Below, one piece after another: positions 1 through 9,767 of a stretch of DNA of 15,434 nucleotides. The notes beneath the pieces were generated by a model. It saw nothing but the letters and a program-made list of their open reading frames with translations, was not told where the DNA came from and did no database searches. The stretch is taken from the NCBI GenBank assembly GCA_002749535.1, contig MZZL01000381.1, positions 177,874 to 193,307 of the forward strand. Direction: 5' to 3'. Position 1 is the first letter of the stretch. Every line of letters starts with the position of its first letter. The position numbers and the translations under genes were made by a program. Source of the DNA: Apophysomyces variabilis. Taxonomy: Eukaryota > Mucoromycota > Mucoromycetes > Mucorales > Mucoraceae.

Positions 1-830
1 TACGGTGGAAGGCTTGCAGCCCTATACACAGATGTTATAATCTTACAGCGTCCACTCGAGTCAACTACCTTCTATTTATTTCATTTATCCCTTCATTGAG
101 ATTGTAACGCTCCTTTATCATCTGTTCAACACAGTTGACCAAATGTCTATATACTCCACCTAGTTGGTGGAGGTCATCGACAAGCAGACTGTCGTAAATG
201 TCAAAATTTGGCACATCCCAGAAGGCGTTCTATTTTGAATCAGATCAATATATCCATTTGCATAAGCTGTTCACATACTTTTACGTTGTTAAATGAGTAC
301 GTTTTGCACATAGTCTCTGCTTGGTCCCTCTGACCCTCGGCTAGTAGCTTATGTACGTGCTTGTACATGTTCTTCATTATATCCATTGTTCGCGAGTAAA
401 CTTGCGGGTCTGGCAAATTGGCGAAATTGTCAGTAAACTCGAAGCATCGGGGACATCCTCTTGCTGTGTTTCCATGTTTGGTTAAAGTTAACAATCGTCT
501 AATATGTTTTTATACGCTTATAAGCCTAGTACAATATTGGCGAAGTAGTTCAAAGGTTTCAATACTCACTGCTCGGGTAAATCAGCTGTATAGCATACCA
601 AAGCTGGTACACAACGATATATTCGGTTGTAGGGTCCTTTAAAAAGGAAATCCCTAACGTATCAGTCAAGAAGAAATGAGAGTTTAGAATTGTGTAAGCT
701 GGATTGAGCCGTAAATCACACATGAACCTCTCTAACTAGAGCGCTTTCCACTTGATGCCAAGAAGAACCATACTTACTTATGGGAAGTATCACCTGCAAA
801 GGGTTTTAACACCAAAGAGAGACAGTGATA

Positions 831-1180
831 GAATATTGCTTGTCTTGCCAAGCGGAACCACGGTGAGTTACAATAACGGGATGATTCAACTACCGGAAAC
901 AAAGCTAAAACACGACTAGCTCTGGCTTTATCCTTGTTTCGCAATGCCATTGGCGTATTCGCTTGCGAACAAGTTATTCAGCTAACAATAAACATCAAGC
1001 TACGNGGAATATTGCTTGTCTTGCCAAGCGGAACCACGGTGAGTTACAATAACGGGATGATTCAACTACCGGAAACAAAGCTAAAACACGACTAGCTCTG
1101 GCTTTATCCTTGTTTCGCAATGCCATTGGCATATTCGCTTGCGAACAAGTTATTCAGCTAACAATAAACATCAAGCTACG
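831..1180. repeat. 174-bp tandem duplication, copies 831-1004 and 1007-1180
   Basis: Both copies start GAATATTGCTTGTC and end ATCAAGCTACG. They are identical except for one transition (G at 955, A at 1131). They are separated by one N (1005) and one G (1006). On the minus strand the unit contains an intron 3' end and part of a transposase exon (LFPVVESSRYCNSPW). A single copy joined to the sequence below 831 reads in frame on to QAIFYHCLSLVLKPF; the doubled version breaks the exon. An unmerged contig overlap or two haplotypes is therefore more likely than a biological repeat. Confidence 0.9.
1005..1005. other. Assembly ambiguity (single N)
   Basis: The only N in the window lies exactly at the junction of the two 174-bp copies. 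It marks a probable scaffold join or gap of unknown size. Confidence 0.95.
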
Positions 1181-2388
1181 CATTCAATTACCTAACTTTA
1201 GATAGAGAGGCCATGCTTTTTGTCTTCTATGTCCTGAGACCACTGTTTGGTCTGAGGATAACATCAGAGGTAGCAGCACATCACCTGGAGAAAGCTGATG
1301 CTGCCAAACATATGGTTTTCAACCTCTTTTGTATTAAGCAGATGTGAACTTACCTGCATTTGCTCCCACCATTGACCACTATATATATCTGTATATATCC
1401 GCTCCCCATTTCTGGTAACTATAGCCGCATTGAGGACTGTATTGTTCCAGAAGGATATGTGCCCAAAGAGATGTTCTGACAAAAGCTGGATATCTCGGTG
1501 TACAAATTGGATTTTCCCAACGTCTTCCAAGAAATCCTTCTTTCGCTGTATGGGGAAGTCTTTAACGTCATCCAAGTCGATCTCATTCACAGAGAATGGC
1601 TATGTCATGATCATGGCCCTATACATTCAGTATCCCAAGAATATAAATGAAGATACTGTAGACAATTACCATTTTCAGTTCCTGCCCAAAATCCTCATCC
1701 ACGCGATGGTATAACAGGTCTGTCGTTTTAACATCGATAGTAAACGGTTGCTTTGAGCGATAAACCTTGTCAGCCACTCTTTGCACGATGCTAATTAACC
1801 TAAAAAGTAATACATGATGCCTACCAGCCAGTGTTATCTCATCATATATACCTAGCATAATGAGCCTTTGAAAGCTCGGCATCAATCGCGAACTCTGCCA
1901 GCTCCAGCTCCACATCTTGCATAGAAGATGTCGCAGTTGAGCTAGGGGCAACACCATACACTTTTGCTCGATGCCCAACAATTTCTGTGTCGAAAATGTA
2001 AATTGGGGAATTTTATATTATTATTATTTGTCCGCTACCTTCTCGAACATTGATAGGAGATTGTACATTTTCCATGTACATGTCTTCCATTGCGTCCTCC
2101 GCAGCCCTCATTACAACGTCTTCCGGTGCAATTTCGTATGAAAGCCATTCATCATTACTCTCAGGGATCTGTATTACACGTTAAGCAGAAGAGGCTACAA
2201 TAGCAGGGACTTATAACAAGTGATGTTCGCTGGCTACGAGTCTGGGAGCAGTTATCCAATGGAGGTATCGGCTGGTCAGGATGCACAGTACGTATATGAG
2301 CTAAAAGAGCTGTAATGCTCTGAAACGATCGTCAAGTTCGACATTGGCTATAAGGACATGCGTTTGTGTTCATATTTAACAGGTTCAT

Positions 2389-2974
2389 CCAGGCACTTGG
2401 GACTGCACGATATATAATTTCTGTTCCCGTGACCTGAAGGATAAAAAAGCATATTTTAATATTAACTAAAGCTTGAAAATTGGGCCAGGATGACCCAAAG
2501 CCTAGCCTAATGTTGACCCAGGCCATCGTTTTTTGGGCCACAACTCTGGCCCAGTGGACCTGGGTCAACATTAGGCTCAGCCAAGATTGTCCCAGTCCCG
2601 GTTGACCCGACCCATTCCAAGCCCTAATATCAGCCCGTTGCATATTTCAATATCTCCCTTTAATATATCCCTTGCCATTTCCTCTTCAACAAGAAATTGT
2701 AAGAAATTAGCTGATGTTGTCTTCTTCTTTACATGCCACGCGCAGAAAAAAGGAAAAGAAAGAGATCTACGGCGCACATGGGGGAAACTGCCTGTAAACA
2801 TTTGTTCGAATTATATATTGTCACATGCCTAAATGCCTTTCTTAAACGTAGCCACGATCAGACAATTCAGATCAAATAAGGGTAAAAGCATATGAGAACC
2901 ATCCTTGCCATCAGTTTAACACTGCAATAGGGATTAATCCATTGGCATTTCGCGACGAATTTCCTCTCCAGGAC
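2389..2974. other. Non-coding interval between divergent transposase and unknown gene
   Basis: No exon could be supported here. The open frames that cross 2332-2830 run through a palindrome and are composition artefacts (repeated Gly/Trp/Gln from GGGCCA-type sequence). The interval separates the minus-strand Plavaka start (2388) from the plus-strand gene start (2975), so it should hold both promoters. A TATATA run (about 2410-2415) lies just upstream of the transposase start on the minus strand. The frame leading into the 2975 ATG is open from about 2855 without an earlier ATG, so the gene might start slightly upstream in an unseen exon. Confidence 0.55.
2470..2623. repeat. Fold-back palindromic element of about 150 bp
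   Basis: There is a perfect 19-bp inverted repeat, AGCCTAATGTTGACCCAGG at 2504-2522, with its complement at 2559-2577. Inside the loop is a second 7-bp pair, TGGGCCA (2534-2540) and TGGCCCA (2547-2553). Weaker outer arms (GCTTGAAAATTGGGCC at 2471-2486 against GACCCATTCCAAGC at 2609-2622) bring the foldable unit to about 150 bp. It is GC-richer than its surroundings. It may be a small non-autonomous or fold-back transposon, but no convincing target duplication was found. Confidence 0.65.
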
Positions 2975-4087
2975 ATGACAAACGATCAAGGCGGTAGCCA
3001 GCATATTAGAGCGTAAGCGACTAATAATTTAAGCTGATAGTAACATTTTCAGATCTTCTATGGACTCATTCGATAACCGTGAATCTTCGCCAGAAGTTGA
3101 AGAAAGGTAAACAAACCATAAAAGTAAGACATTTATCGTATCTTTTATATAAAGTGAGCTGTTGACGCTTTCGAGTGAGTCATCAGACATGCAGAAATTT
3201 CGTGAAGCAGTTGAGGCCAATTGCTATCTGGTGAACGCATTCCCTGTGTATGATGAAGCAGAAAGATTCAGCATGGAAATTGTCAAAAGAATACATCGTG
3301 TATCAGACGATGACAACCATTACACAGTGAAGAATGACCTAGTGGAGACTGTAAGTATAAGCCTTGTTCTATAGAATGTGATTTTATACTTAGAGATAAA
3401 CACTGATATCGACTGTTTGCATACTGTAGTATTTGCACATTACAAGCGAAAGGAGAACAGCTCTCCATCAAGCTGTGTTACAGTGGCTAAAGTCATACGA
3501 GTTCCCTATGAACGATTTACCTCCGGAAGAAACCGCGACGAAAAAGCTTATGTATGCTTACCTTCTCAAAGATCGGAGGTCTGTCTGTTCCAAAGCAAAC
3601 AACGTTTTGATCGATATCCCTGTTAGAGTAATACGAGAAAATTATCGTGCCGATGGCCGAATGTTTTTTAATGAATGTGTTAGCGACTGTATCCAATTCA
3701 CTCTCCTAAACCGAAATGGTGGTCCGCCACGACTTATCTCCTGCCCGGACGTTATGCCAAAGCCAACTATCTGCCTGATAACTGTGATGGTAAGAAGGCA
3801 AAATCTACACTATCTAGTCTTACATCGATAACTGAATAACCGTTATTTATTATTAGATACTTTACCAATTGTCCAAGTTAACTGAACATGAGTCATGCAG
3901 TGCTGCTGCTCATGGAAGCCAATTCAGCCAAAACTCCTGCTGGCGAAATCTTTATCTAGACCTAATCCAAGGTGAATTGGGTACATCGTTTCCTTGGAAT
4001 CACATCGAAGAATACATTACACATCATGTCACGAGATTGACTGGATTAGGGAAAGGCATGACGCCTTATACACTGCTTTTTGGATAG
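2975..4087 (+). CDS. Unrecognised five-exon gene, 292 aa
   Basis: I do not recognise this protein and assign no function. Exons are 2975-3012, 3053-3106, 3155-3350, 3430-3789 and 3857-4087. All four introns (40, 48, 79 and 67 nt) are GT-AG with donors GTAAGC, GTAAAC, GTAAGT and GTAAGA. All junctions keep frame, giving 292 residues without internal stops. The start ATG begins MTNDQGGSQHIR; the protein ends GLGKGMTPYTLLFG. The first 45 residues or so are acidic and Ser-rich (SPEVEER, LSSESSD). The middle is mixed alpha/beta in character, with no signal peptide or membrane segment and no zinc-binding spacing that I can see. It lies head-to-head with the Plavaka pseudogene and tail-to-tail with the Helitron. 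It could be a host gene or an accessory transposon gene. It is the only intact gene here. Confidence 0.7.
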
Positions 4088-4117
4088 TCAAGATTCGTCA
4101 GAGACAAACAAACAAAG

Positions 4118-4123
4118 AATAAA
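4118..4123 (+). terminator. AATAAA polyadenylation signal of the unknown gene
   Basis: AATAAA lies 31 nt after the TAG stop (4085-4087), a usual distance for a polyadenylation signal. It supports the proposed last exon. Confidence 0.55.
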
Positions 4124-4309
4124 CATTTTATTATCTGTTAGCAGACTATCCTATCTCGCCTTTCAAAGGCAAATTTATCAATTAATTCCTATCCGTAATC
4201 ATTTACGCACCCGCCACATACTTCATATGTTTAAAACCTATAAATCATCTTATTGTAGGTCCATTTTTATTGTAAACCTTCTGCTAGGATATGTATAGGA
4301 ATTAGATTG

Positions 4310-4315
4310 TTTATT
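4310..4315 (-). terminator. AATAAA polyadenylation signal of the Helitron gene
   Basis: TTTATT on the plus strand is AATAAA on the minus strand, about 75 nt past the last recognisable helicase codon. The two convergent transcription units therefore end within about 200 bp of each other. Confidence 0.45.
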
Positions 4316-4388
4316 CAAGTACTAGAAGGTCATTTAGGGAATGTTGCCACAGAGTAGGAGGGGGGTAGCAAAATAACCTTAAACTGCC

Positions 4389-5073
4389 TCAATAGGCCTG
4401 ATTCGGTCTTTGAGACCTGTGAGCAAATCTCAGATGGTCTGTCACTTTCGAAAGAGCAACATACAACTGACCATAAGAAAACACAGATTCTGGGAGGTAT
4501 ATTCCCACATGCTTGAGCATCTGCCCTTGATCCTTGTTGATTGTCATGCAAAAGGCCAGTTTGATAGGAAACTGGGTCCTTGCAAGGGTAAATGGCAGGT
4601 TGGTGTCAGTGTATAGAAGCTTAATTTGGGGTATAGATACATGCGTCCTTGCATTTCTCCCCATGGCAATATCAGCCACAATGACACATTGGTACAATGC
4701 TTAAACTATCAAGCAGGTGCCATTGCACAGGCCAGCCTTCAAATCAAGGTTTCTCAAGAGGACAATGGGCATGTTCAACTTTAAGCTCAAGCGATAGGGA
4801 GGAAGAGCTAAAACTAACAATTAGCAAAGCATAATGACAGACAGAGCATTAAATATACTAGCAAATGATAACGAATTTAGAAAGTCCACAGGAATGTCTT
4901 CAGTTTGCTTAGAGTCAGGGACTGAATCAGCACTGCAGTAAGTTATGGCATTTCTAGGAAACTTAGTGATGATGATGTCATTAAGTTTGTAGACATGTTC
5001 ATTTTTAGGGGTAAGGATGGCACGATCAGTAAGTGCGCTGGTATCAGCAGAAGAGGTGGTATTGAGAGCTGCA
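4389..5073 (-). pseudogene. Helitron RepHel, Pif1-like helicase, 3' part (cut off by the CACTA element)
   Basis: This is the second half of the same helicase, separated from the first by 5 kb of inserted DNA. It opens in frame with the sequence beyond 10130 once one GCA copy is removed. Landmarks are TDRAILTPKNEHVYKLND, VDFLNSLSF, then after a 45-nt intron (4858-4814) LPPYRLSLKLNMPIVLLRN and LCNGT. Later come [16 protein letters not shown], the motif V-like TINKDQGQ, and [19 protein letters not shown] (motif VI; families usually have SRV). There is an in-frame TAA at 4701-4703. The reading stops at a TGA at 4389-4391; whether that is the natural end or a mutation is unclear, because family members usually continue some tens of residues. 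Confidence 0.9.
5071..5073. repeat. Left target-site duplication GCA of the CACTA element
   Basis: GCA directly precedes CACTACGGG at 5074 and matches GCA directly after TAGTG at 10129. A 3-bp duplication is the family hallmark of CACTA transposition. Confidence 0.85.
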
Positions 5074-5090
5074 CACTACGGGAAAAATTA
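5074..5090 (+). repeat. Left terminal inverted repeat of the CACTA element
   Basis: CACTACGGGAAAAATTA. It pairs with 10113-10129 with 16 of 17 matches. The initial CACTA gives the superfamily assignment. Confidence 0.93.
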
Positions 5091-5597
5091 AGGCAGAATC
5101 TTATTATCTATCATAGAATAAGGATATAAAATAAGCGTAGAATAAGGCCAGAATTTGTCGCTTTCTGGCCTTATTCTATGATAGTTTTAAAGGCTTATTT
5201 TATGCTAGATCCTAAAATTGTAGGATAGCTGAATTATAGCATTATTCCGCTTTAAAATTCTACTATTATTTGATTATAGCCATGATAATCACGGTATAAT
5301 AAAACAGGATATATCATTGGATTACTAGATAAGCTTTGTCATGAATCATAGAAATATCTTGATCCATTTTATTATAGAATTGGCTGATTACTTTACTATC
5401 TATACCCTATAATTGATTGTTAGCAAACAGATACTTTTTTACAGTAGCTGTAGCTTATACAGGTTTTCTATAGTGCCCTTAATCTGAGATGAGCGACTTC
5501 TCTTTTATTATCACTAATGGCATGGTTAATCTGTTAAGGACAAGAAGGTAGTGATAAGGAGGCGAATGGGAGAAGAAGGAATAGGGAAATGAAATGG
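5091..5597. other. Left subterminal region of the CACTA element, non-coding
   Basis: This stretch is AT-rich with no supported exon. It contains a strong hairpin (5138-5178) and AGGATA copies at 5121, 5222 and 5306. TAGAATAA and TTATTCTA copies also recur. CACTA elements bind their own DNA-binding protein at such subterminal repeats; that use is inferred here. Confidence 0.6.
5138..5178. repeat. 16-bp perfect hairpin near the left CACTA end
   Basis: TAGAATAAGGCCAGAA at 5138-5153 is followed by a 9-nt loop and its exact complement at 5163-5178. The stem has a GC core in an otherwise AT-rich region and lies 65-105 bp inside the element. Confidence 0.85.
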
Positions 5598-6390
5598 TTA
5601 GTATCGGTTGTGACGGCGTTTTGATGCTTCACCCTCATCACTACAATTTGAGTCAGAACTAGTCACATCTTTTGATACTGTACATACCATTGGTTTTCGT
5701 CGCGACTCATGTTCTATTGGTATAATTACATATGCTGTGGATAAGAATATTCGTGCAAAAGGTAAAACTGTAACTTACGCTCTGTTAGAGAAAGTACTGA
5801 TGGGAGCTACCCCATTTCAACTGAAGCACCCATTTTGCTAGCCATGAGTTCTTACACTCATTCAAAGGGATCTGTACGTCATATGCCTTTTGTTCAAGTG
5901 CCAGGACTGCCATTTCCTGATGTTGATGACCTATGGCACTCCAAGGGATACTATAGCTTTCCAGACTAAGTTCAATCATCAGGTTGAATATTACTTCCGC
6001 GGCGATGGTTCTGATATGCATGACAGCATAGGCTGATGCTTGCACATCGTTAGCAAAAAATTCTTCAGCCATGTATTCCTTGATGAACCCCATAGTAAGA
6101 GGGACCGCATACGCCTTGTTTCTCCACACTTCTTTCAGCCTAGGACGTGTTCGTTCGACCTGGTCCCATGGAGGCGCTTTATGATTATCAGAAGATGGCC
6201 GAATGCTCTGTTGCTCTTGATTCTCTTAGAGTAAGAACATTGTGGATTCCATAGAGCTTAGCTGTGCTTGTTGCCTATTCAACCGTTCTTGTTGCTCCAC
6301 TAGTAATTCTTCGATCTGCTTGAGATGTTGGATCACCTCTTCTTGGATCACAGTGTGTAAACTGCGAATTGTAGACTGCGAATTCGTCAT
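5598..6390 (-). pseudogene. Second CACTA protein, divergent, coiled-coil N terminus (TnpA-like by position)
   Basis: I do not recognise the sequence. The minus-strand ATG at 6390 opens MTNSQSTIRSLHTVIQEEV. A Gln/Glu/Leu-rich heptad-like segment (about residues 15-55: QHLKQIEELLVEQQERL, RQQAQLSSM) predicts a coiled coil. After an in-frame TAA (6226-6228, easily from CAA) the frame continues with WDQVERTRPRLKEVWRNK and LTMGFIKEYMAEEFFAND, reaching a TAA at 5785-5787. A GTAAGT donor at 5778 and CAG acceptor at 5735 suggest a second exon, 5734-5598, with a basic and Ser/Asp-rich tail (HESRRKPM). Joining it in frame requires one lost base. The total would be about 249 residues. By position and coiled coil it resembles the DNA-binding partner of plant CACTA elements, but homology is not shown. 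Confidence 0.55.
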
Positions 6391-6628
6391 CTATCTAGTG
6401 TGTTAAAGAAAATAAACTACAAAGCTTTATGATAAACCTCTAGAAAATAATGTCAAAAGGAAAGAGAGAGGTATAGTTAGGATGACTGCCTCTGATACAA
6501 AATGAGGAATTGGAATATATGGAAAGATTAAAAATCCCCTTGCATATATTGTTTTTTAACGCTCTAATACATCGGGCTGGATTTTTTAATGTAGGTTTTT
6601 CCAATATTTCGAGTTTTGAAATCTAGTC
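6391..6628. promoter_or_regulatory. Divergent promoter interval of the CACTA element
   Basis: These 238 bp separate the two divergent start codons (6390 minus, 6629 plus), so both promoters should lie here. The sequence is AT-rich (for example TTGCATATATTGTTTTTTAACG at about 6540). No specific operator was recognised. Confidence 0.45.
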
Positions 6629-9600
6629 ATGGACAGCTTGCCAAAGAGACGATGTTTTCAAATCAATACTTCTGCCCAGAGAAAGGATTATATCCAGTGC
6701 CGCTGGTGTAAACTACGTATAAGCAAAAGAAAATTTAGGAAACATTCTTTTGCTTGCTTCAGAAGCCTTAGCAGCTCCTCAACTTCGGAAAAGACCGCCT
6801 CATACAAACTACAAAATATACTGTATGTGAGATTCAAAGTAATGAATGCTTATTTTTCTTTTGTAGACAGGCTACAACGCCGATCACAATGAAGGTTGAG
6901 ACATGTGATAACATGATTGGCACAGATGGTGCTGAAAGATCTGAAAGATTGGATCAGACAGTTGAGGACGTCGCTGAAACAGCTCAGACTGATAACGAAA
7001 GCAATTGCTCAAACTATGACAATTATGTCGCTGTTATTGACAATGTTGATTATTCTAGCAATTCAGGTATGCAGAAGCTTTTCATTCTTATAGAAAACTG
7101 GACGGATTATCCTTTCTAAGCTTTCCATATCACAGGCAATAAAGGGATTCCGTTTCAGCATGAGCCAAAGATATACAACTATAGAAGTGTCGGCGCTACT
7201 ATTGATCTAGTGGAAGCCATGAGCGTCAAGCTGAAAGATATCATAGATCGCTATGGTATTCCGTAGACAGCACATGAAGAACTTGTTCGACTTGTTAATG
7301 AGGCTATGGATTTGTTTGACCCAGGTTTACTTGTTGCTTTTATATCTACCCTATATATCAACTATTTTCTTCTATAGAATGCAAGCACATACTATCACCA
7401 TACTTGTCATGTGAGATAATGAAAGAAATTTACTCTGTGAAACCTATTCATTATCCTGTATGCAGGAACGGTTGCCTTCTATTTAGCACAAGCAACGATT
7501 CTGAAACTTGCAAATTCTGTGGCGAAGAGAGATATAAAAGAGATGCTTCAGGATCAATGACAAGAGAGACGCATAGCACAGCACAATTTCTGTCACTCGG
7601 CGAGCAACTGGCCTTTATGTTGCATAATTCAGAGACAAGAAGTCTACTCTTTTATCGCAGTAAACGGGAACCCCAAAAGGGCATATATTCGGATATCTTT
7701 GATGGAGAAACTTATCATGAACACACGAGCAAACTCTTTGAAAGAGAGCATGATATTGCAGTGGCTCTATACGTTGATGGATTTCAGCCTTTCAGAGATG
7801 TTAAACATAACATGACACTAATATAGGCTGTGGTATTGAACATAGATCCCTCATTTCGGTAAGATAAAATATAACTTGCAAAAATTGAGATGCATGTAGA
7901 TATGAGAACAAAAATATGCTCCAACTATATATAACCCCAGGTCCAAACAATCCCAAAGACATCTGGTCCTTTCTTGATCCCATCTTTGACGAGCTAGAAG
8001 TGTTGCAAGACCAGGGCATGATAGTCAAAACCAATATAGGCGATATATTTTGCAAAGTTCATCTTCTTATTGCAACTGGCGATATTCTAACAGTCTCTGG
8101 ATTCGCTAGACATGCAGGTCATAATTCTGCTGATGGCTGTTGTATCTGCCAGATTACTGGTAAACGGGGACCAGAAGGTGGTATGTACTTTGAGAGTGAT
8201 GAAAGCAATCTTTCACCATAGCATACTGTGAACGGCTATAGAACAGCAAGCGAGATAGGTGTTCTCACTATTAGAAAAGCGTTTTTAAACATGCCTATAG
8301 AAAGGGATTAAACGCCCAACCCGGCTTGCCTTTCTGGAGACATTCCATGGACCAGAGTTTTTTGGCTTAGATGAAATGCATCTTCTTGGTCATGGCATCA
8401 GCCGCCAATTCCTTGCGTTGATCCAAGAACAATACACAGTAGACTGCGCTGATAACCCGTTTGATATTGATGCTAATGTTCTGAAACACGCTATGGACAA
8501 TATGGAAAAATCGAGAAAGCATATTCCAACAGCTTTTAATGGTGTATGGAAATCACTCTTAGATCGATCAAAGATTAGAGCAGTCGATTGGCTAGACTTT
8601 CTTTGCTACATGGTGCCCACTCTTATTGTGGCAAATCTCAAGGATCCTCGAGCAAAAAGCACAACAATGGCTCTGGTCCATGTTTGCCAGATCAGTCTGC
8701 AATATTCGGTTGATGAATCAGATATAGCCAGTATGAAAAGGTAGATACTTGTACGTCAATACTTCCACTTATCATTGTGCAGTGATATTGAAACATGGCA
8801 CCGTTATTTGAGAGAACTGGTTAAGGAGAATGTTATTAAGCAGTCCATATTCACGCCAAATATGCATTATCTTTCCCATATACCTGATATCGTTCATAAA
8901 CTTGGTCCAATGCAATACTACAGCGTTCAATCTATGGAATGTATTATTGGCTTATACAGTCAGTTGCTTTCCTCAACTAGCGCACCAGGTCAAAATGTAG
9001 GGAACATTATATTAAAAATAGCTAGTGCAAGATATGTGGGTATTGCCTTGGAACATGATACAACTGATCTGACAAATGATGGTACGACAATTGCTGTGCA
9101 GGATTCAACTGATGGCCTGGGCATTGAACCGCGCAGAAAAGAGCATGAAATGTTACTAGATTCAACACAACAAATAGCTGAAATATCAGCTAGAACAGTA
9201 GCAAGAGTTCTTCTGGCTTTTTACCAAAGAATCAGGGTGCCATACGCTCCTATGCAGAAGGTTACAATCTACCGCAGTATATGGCATGACCATAAAGTGT
9301 ATAGTAGTGTTCTTCAGCACTCACAATCTAACCGTGCAGCTTATTACGTCCAGCTACATCTCGAGGTTGATCGGTATATAATCCAAAAATAACTATGTTT
9401 AACCACGTTAATTAAAATCTATAATAATAGGTATGCAAAGTGCCCTAGACATGCCCCTTTAGTGGAAAGGAAATAGTTCTTCGGAAAGGTTTACTTCTAT
9501 ATATCTATGGAAAATCAAGGAATGCTCGCTGTTGTAGGTATTTATATGGCAAATGTGGATGAGGCTTCAGCCACTGTGTTTATATGGCCATCGTCAGCAG

Positions 9601-9767
9601 AAAAAATCATCATTGCTCATTGTTCTGATATTGTCAATTTTGTTGGGCTTGTTACAGAATACTGAGCTGATATGCCAGTAAAGCATTATTGTATTTGGCC
9701 CACACTAATTTCATCATGTAGTTATATTAATAAGCAAAGTATTGGAGATATAACCTATCTTATATAA
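6629..9767 (+). pseudogene. CACTA transposase, Tnp2/Transposase_21 family with DUF4218-like part
   Basis: This would be the DDE-type transposase that cuts the CACTA ends. Exons are 6629-6822, 6867-7066, 7136-7324, 7378-7858, 7900-8740, 8783-9373 and 9431-9767, about 943 residues, with six short GT-AG introns (41-69 nt). The N terminus has a zinc-finger-like motif (QCRWC, then RKHSFACF). Next come YPVCRNGCLLF with CKFCGEERY, LYVDGFQPFRD, ITPGPNNPKDIWSFLDP, a Cys motif DGCCICQITGKRGP, and FFGLDEMHLLGHGIS. A DUF4218-like block follows (FTPNMHYLSHIPDIVHK, YSVQSMECIIG), then a C-terminal VNFVGLVTEY and KHYCIWP. Damage: TAG at 7264, 7824, 8219 and 9474, TGA at 9663, and a one-base shift near 8298-8310. 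All splice joins keep frame, so it decayed recently from a working gene. Confidence 0.85.

Larger units (their letters stand above)
1..2388 (-). pseudogene. Plavaka-like (KDZ/CACTA-related) transposase, broken, 3' end outside window
   Basis: This would be a DDE-type DNA transposase acting on its own element. I traced it on the minus strand through canonical short introns. Exons are roughly 2388-2222, 2168-2039, 1984-1852, 1799-1670, 1599-1354, 1300-1192, 1137-778 (including the 174-bp duplication), 731-570 and 498-1. The start region has a C2H2-like finger (CPYSQC, then LLAHIRTVH). Later landmarks are DIYSGQWWEQMQ, then VLLPLMLSSDQ and KAWPLYL, then RVLALFPVVESS, ALVCYTADLPEQ, the Cys pair of ARGCPRCFEF, and NAFWDVPNFDIYDSLLVDD followed by LHQLGG. 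This order fits fungal Plavaka transposases from my knowledge of the family. Damage: in-frame TGA at 2332-2334, 716-718 and 662-664, TGA plus a one-base shift near 240, and a stop near 69. The ATG could be 2388 or 2373. The family call is by remembered resemblance, without a search. Confidence 0.75.

Noticed and set aside
154..172. Hairpin CTCCACC / GGTGGAG as a terminator or element end
   Set aside because: It lies within conserved transposase coding sequence (the LHQLGG region), so it is probably codon coincidence.
831..1004. 174-bp unit as a small RNA gene or MITE
   Set aside because: On the minus strand it translates as part of the transposase exon, and there are no tRNA-like boxes or terminal inverted repeats.
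2332..2832. Open frames on both strands around 2332-2832
   Set aside because: They run through the palindrome and show low-complexity Gly/Trp/Gln content. Only the last part of the minus-strand frame (2388 downward) is used, as the Plavaka start.
4321..4324. CTAG followed by T on the minus strand as the Helitron 3' end
   Set aside because: No hairpin lies just upstream of it, and it sits next to the helicase 3' coding end. A four-base match alone is expected by chance.
5034..5073. Loss of helicase sequence at the CACTA junction
   Set aside because: The frame rejoins exactly with one GCA copy removed, so nothing was deleted by the insertion.
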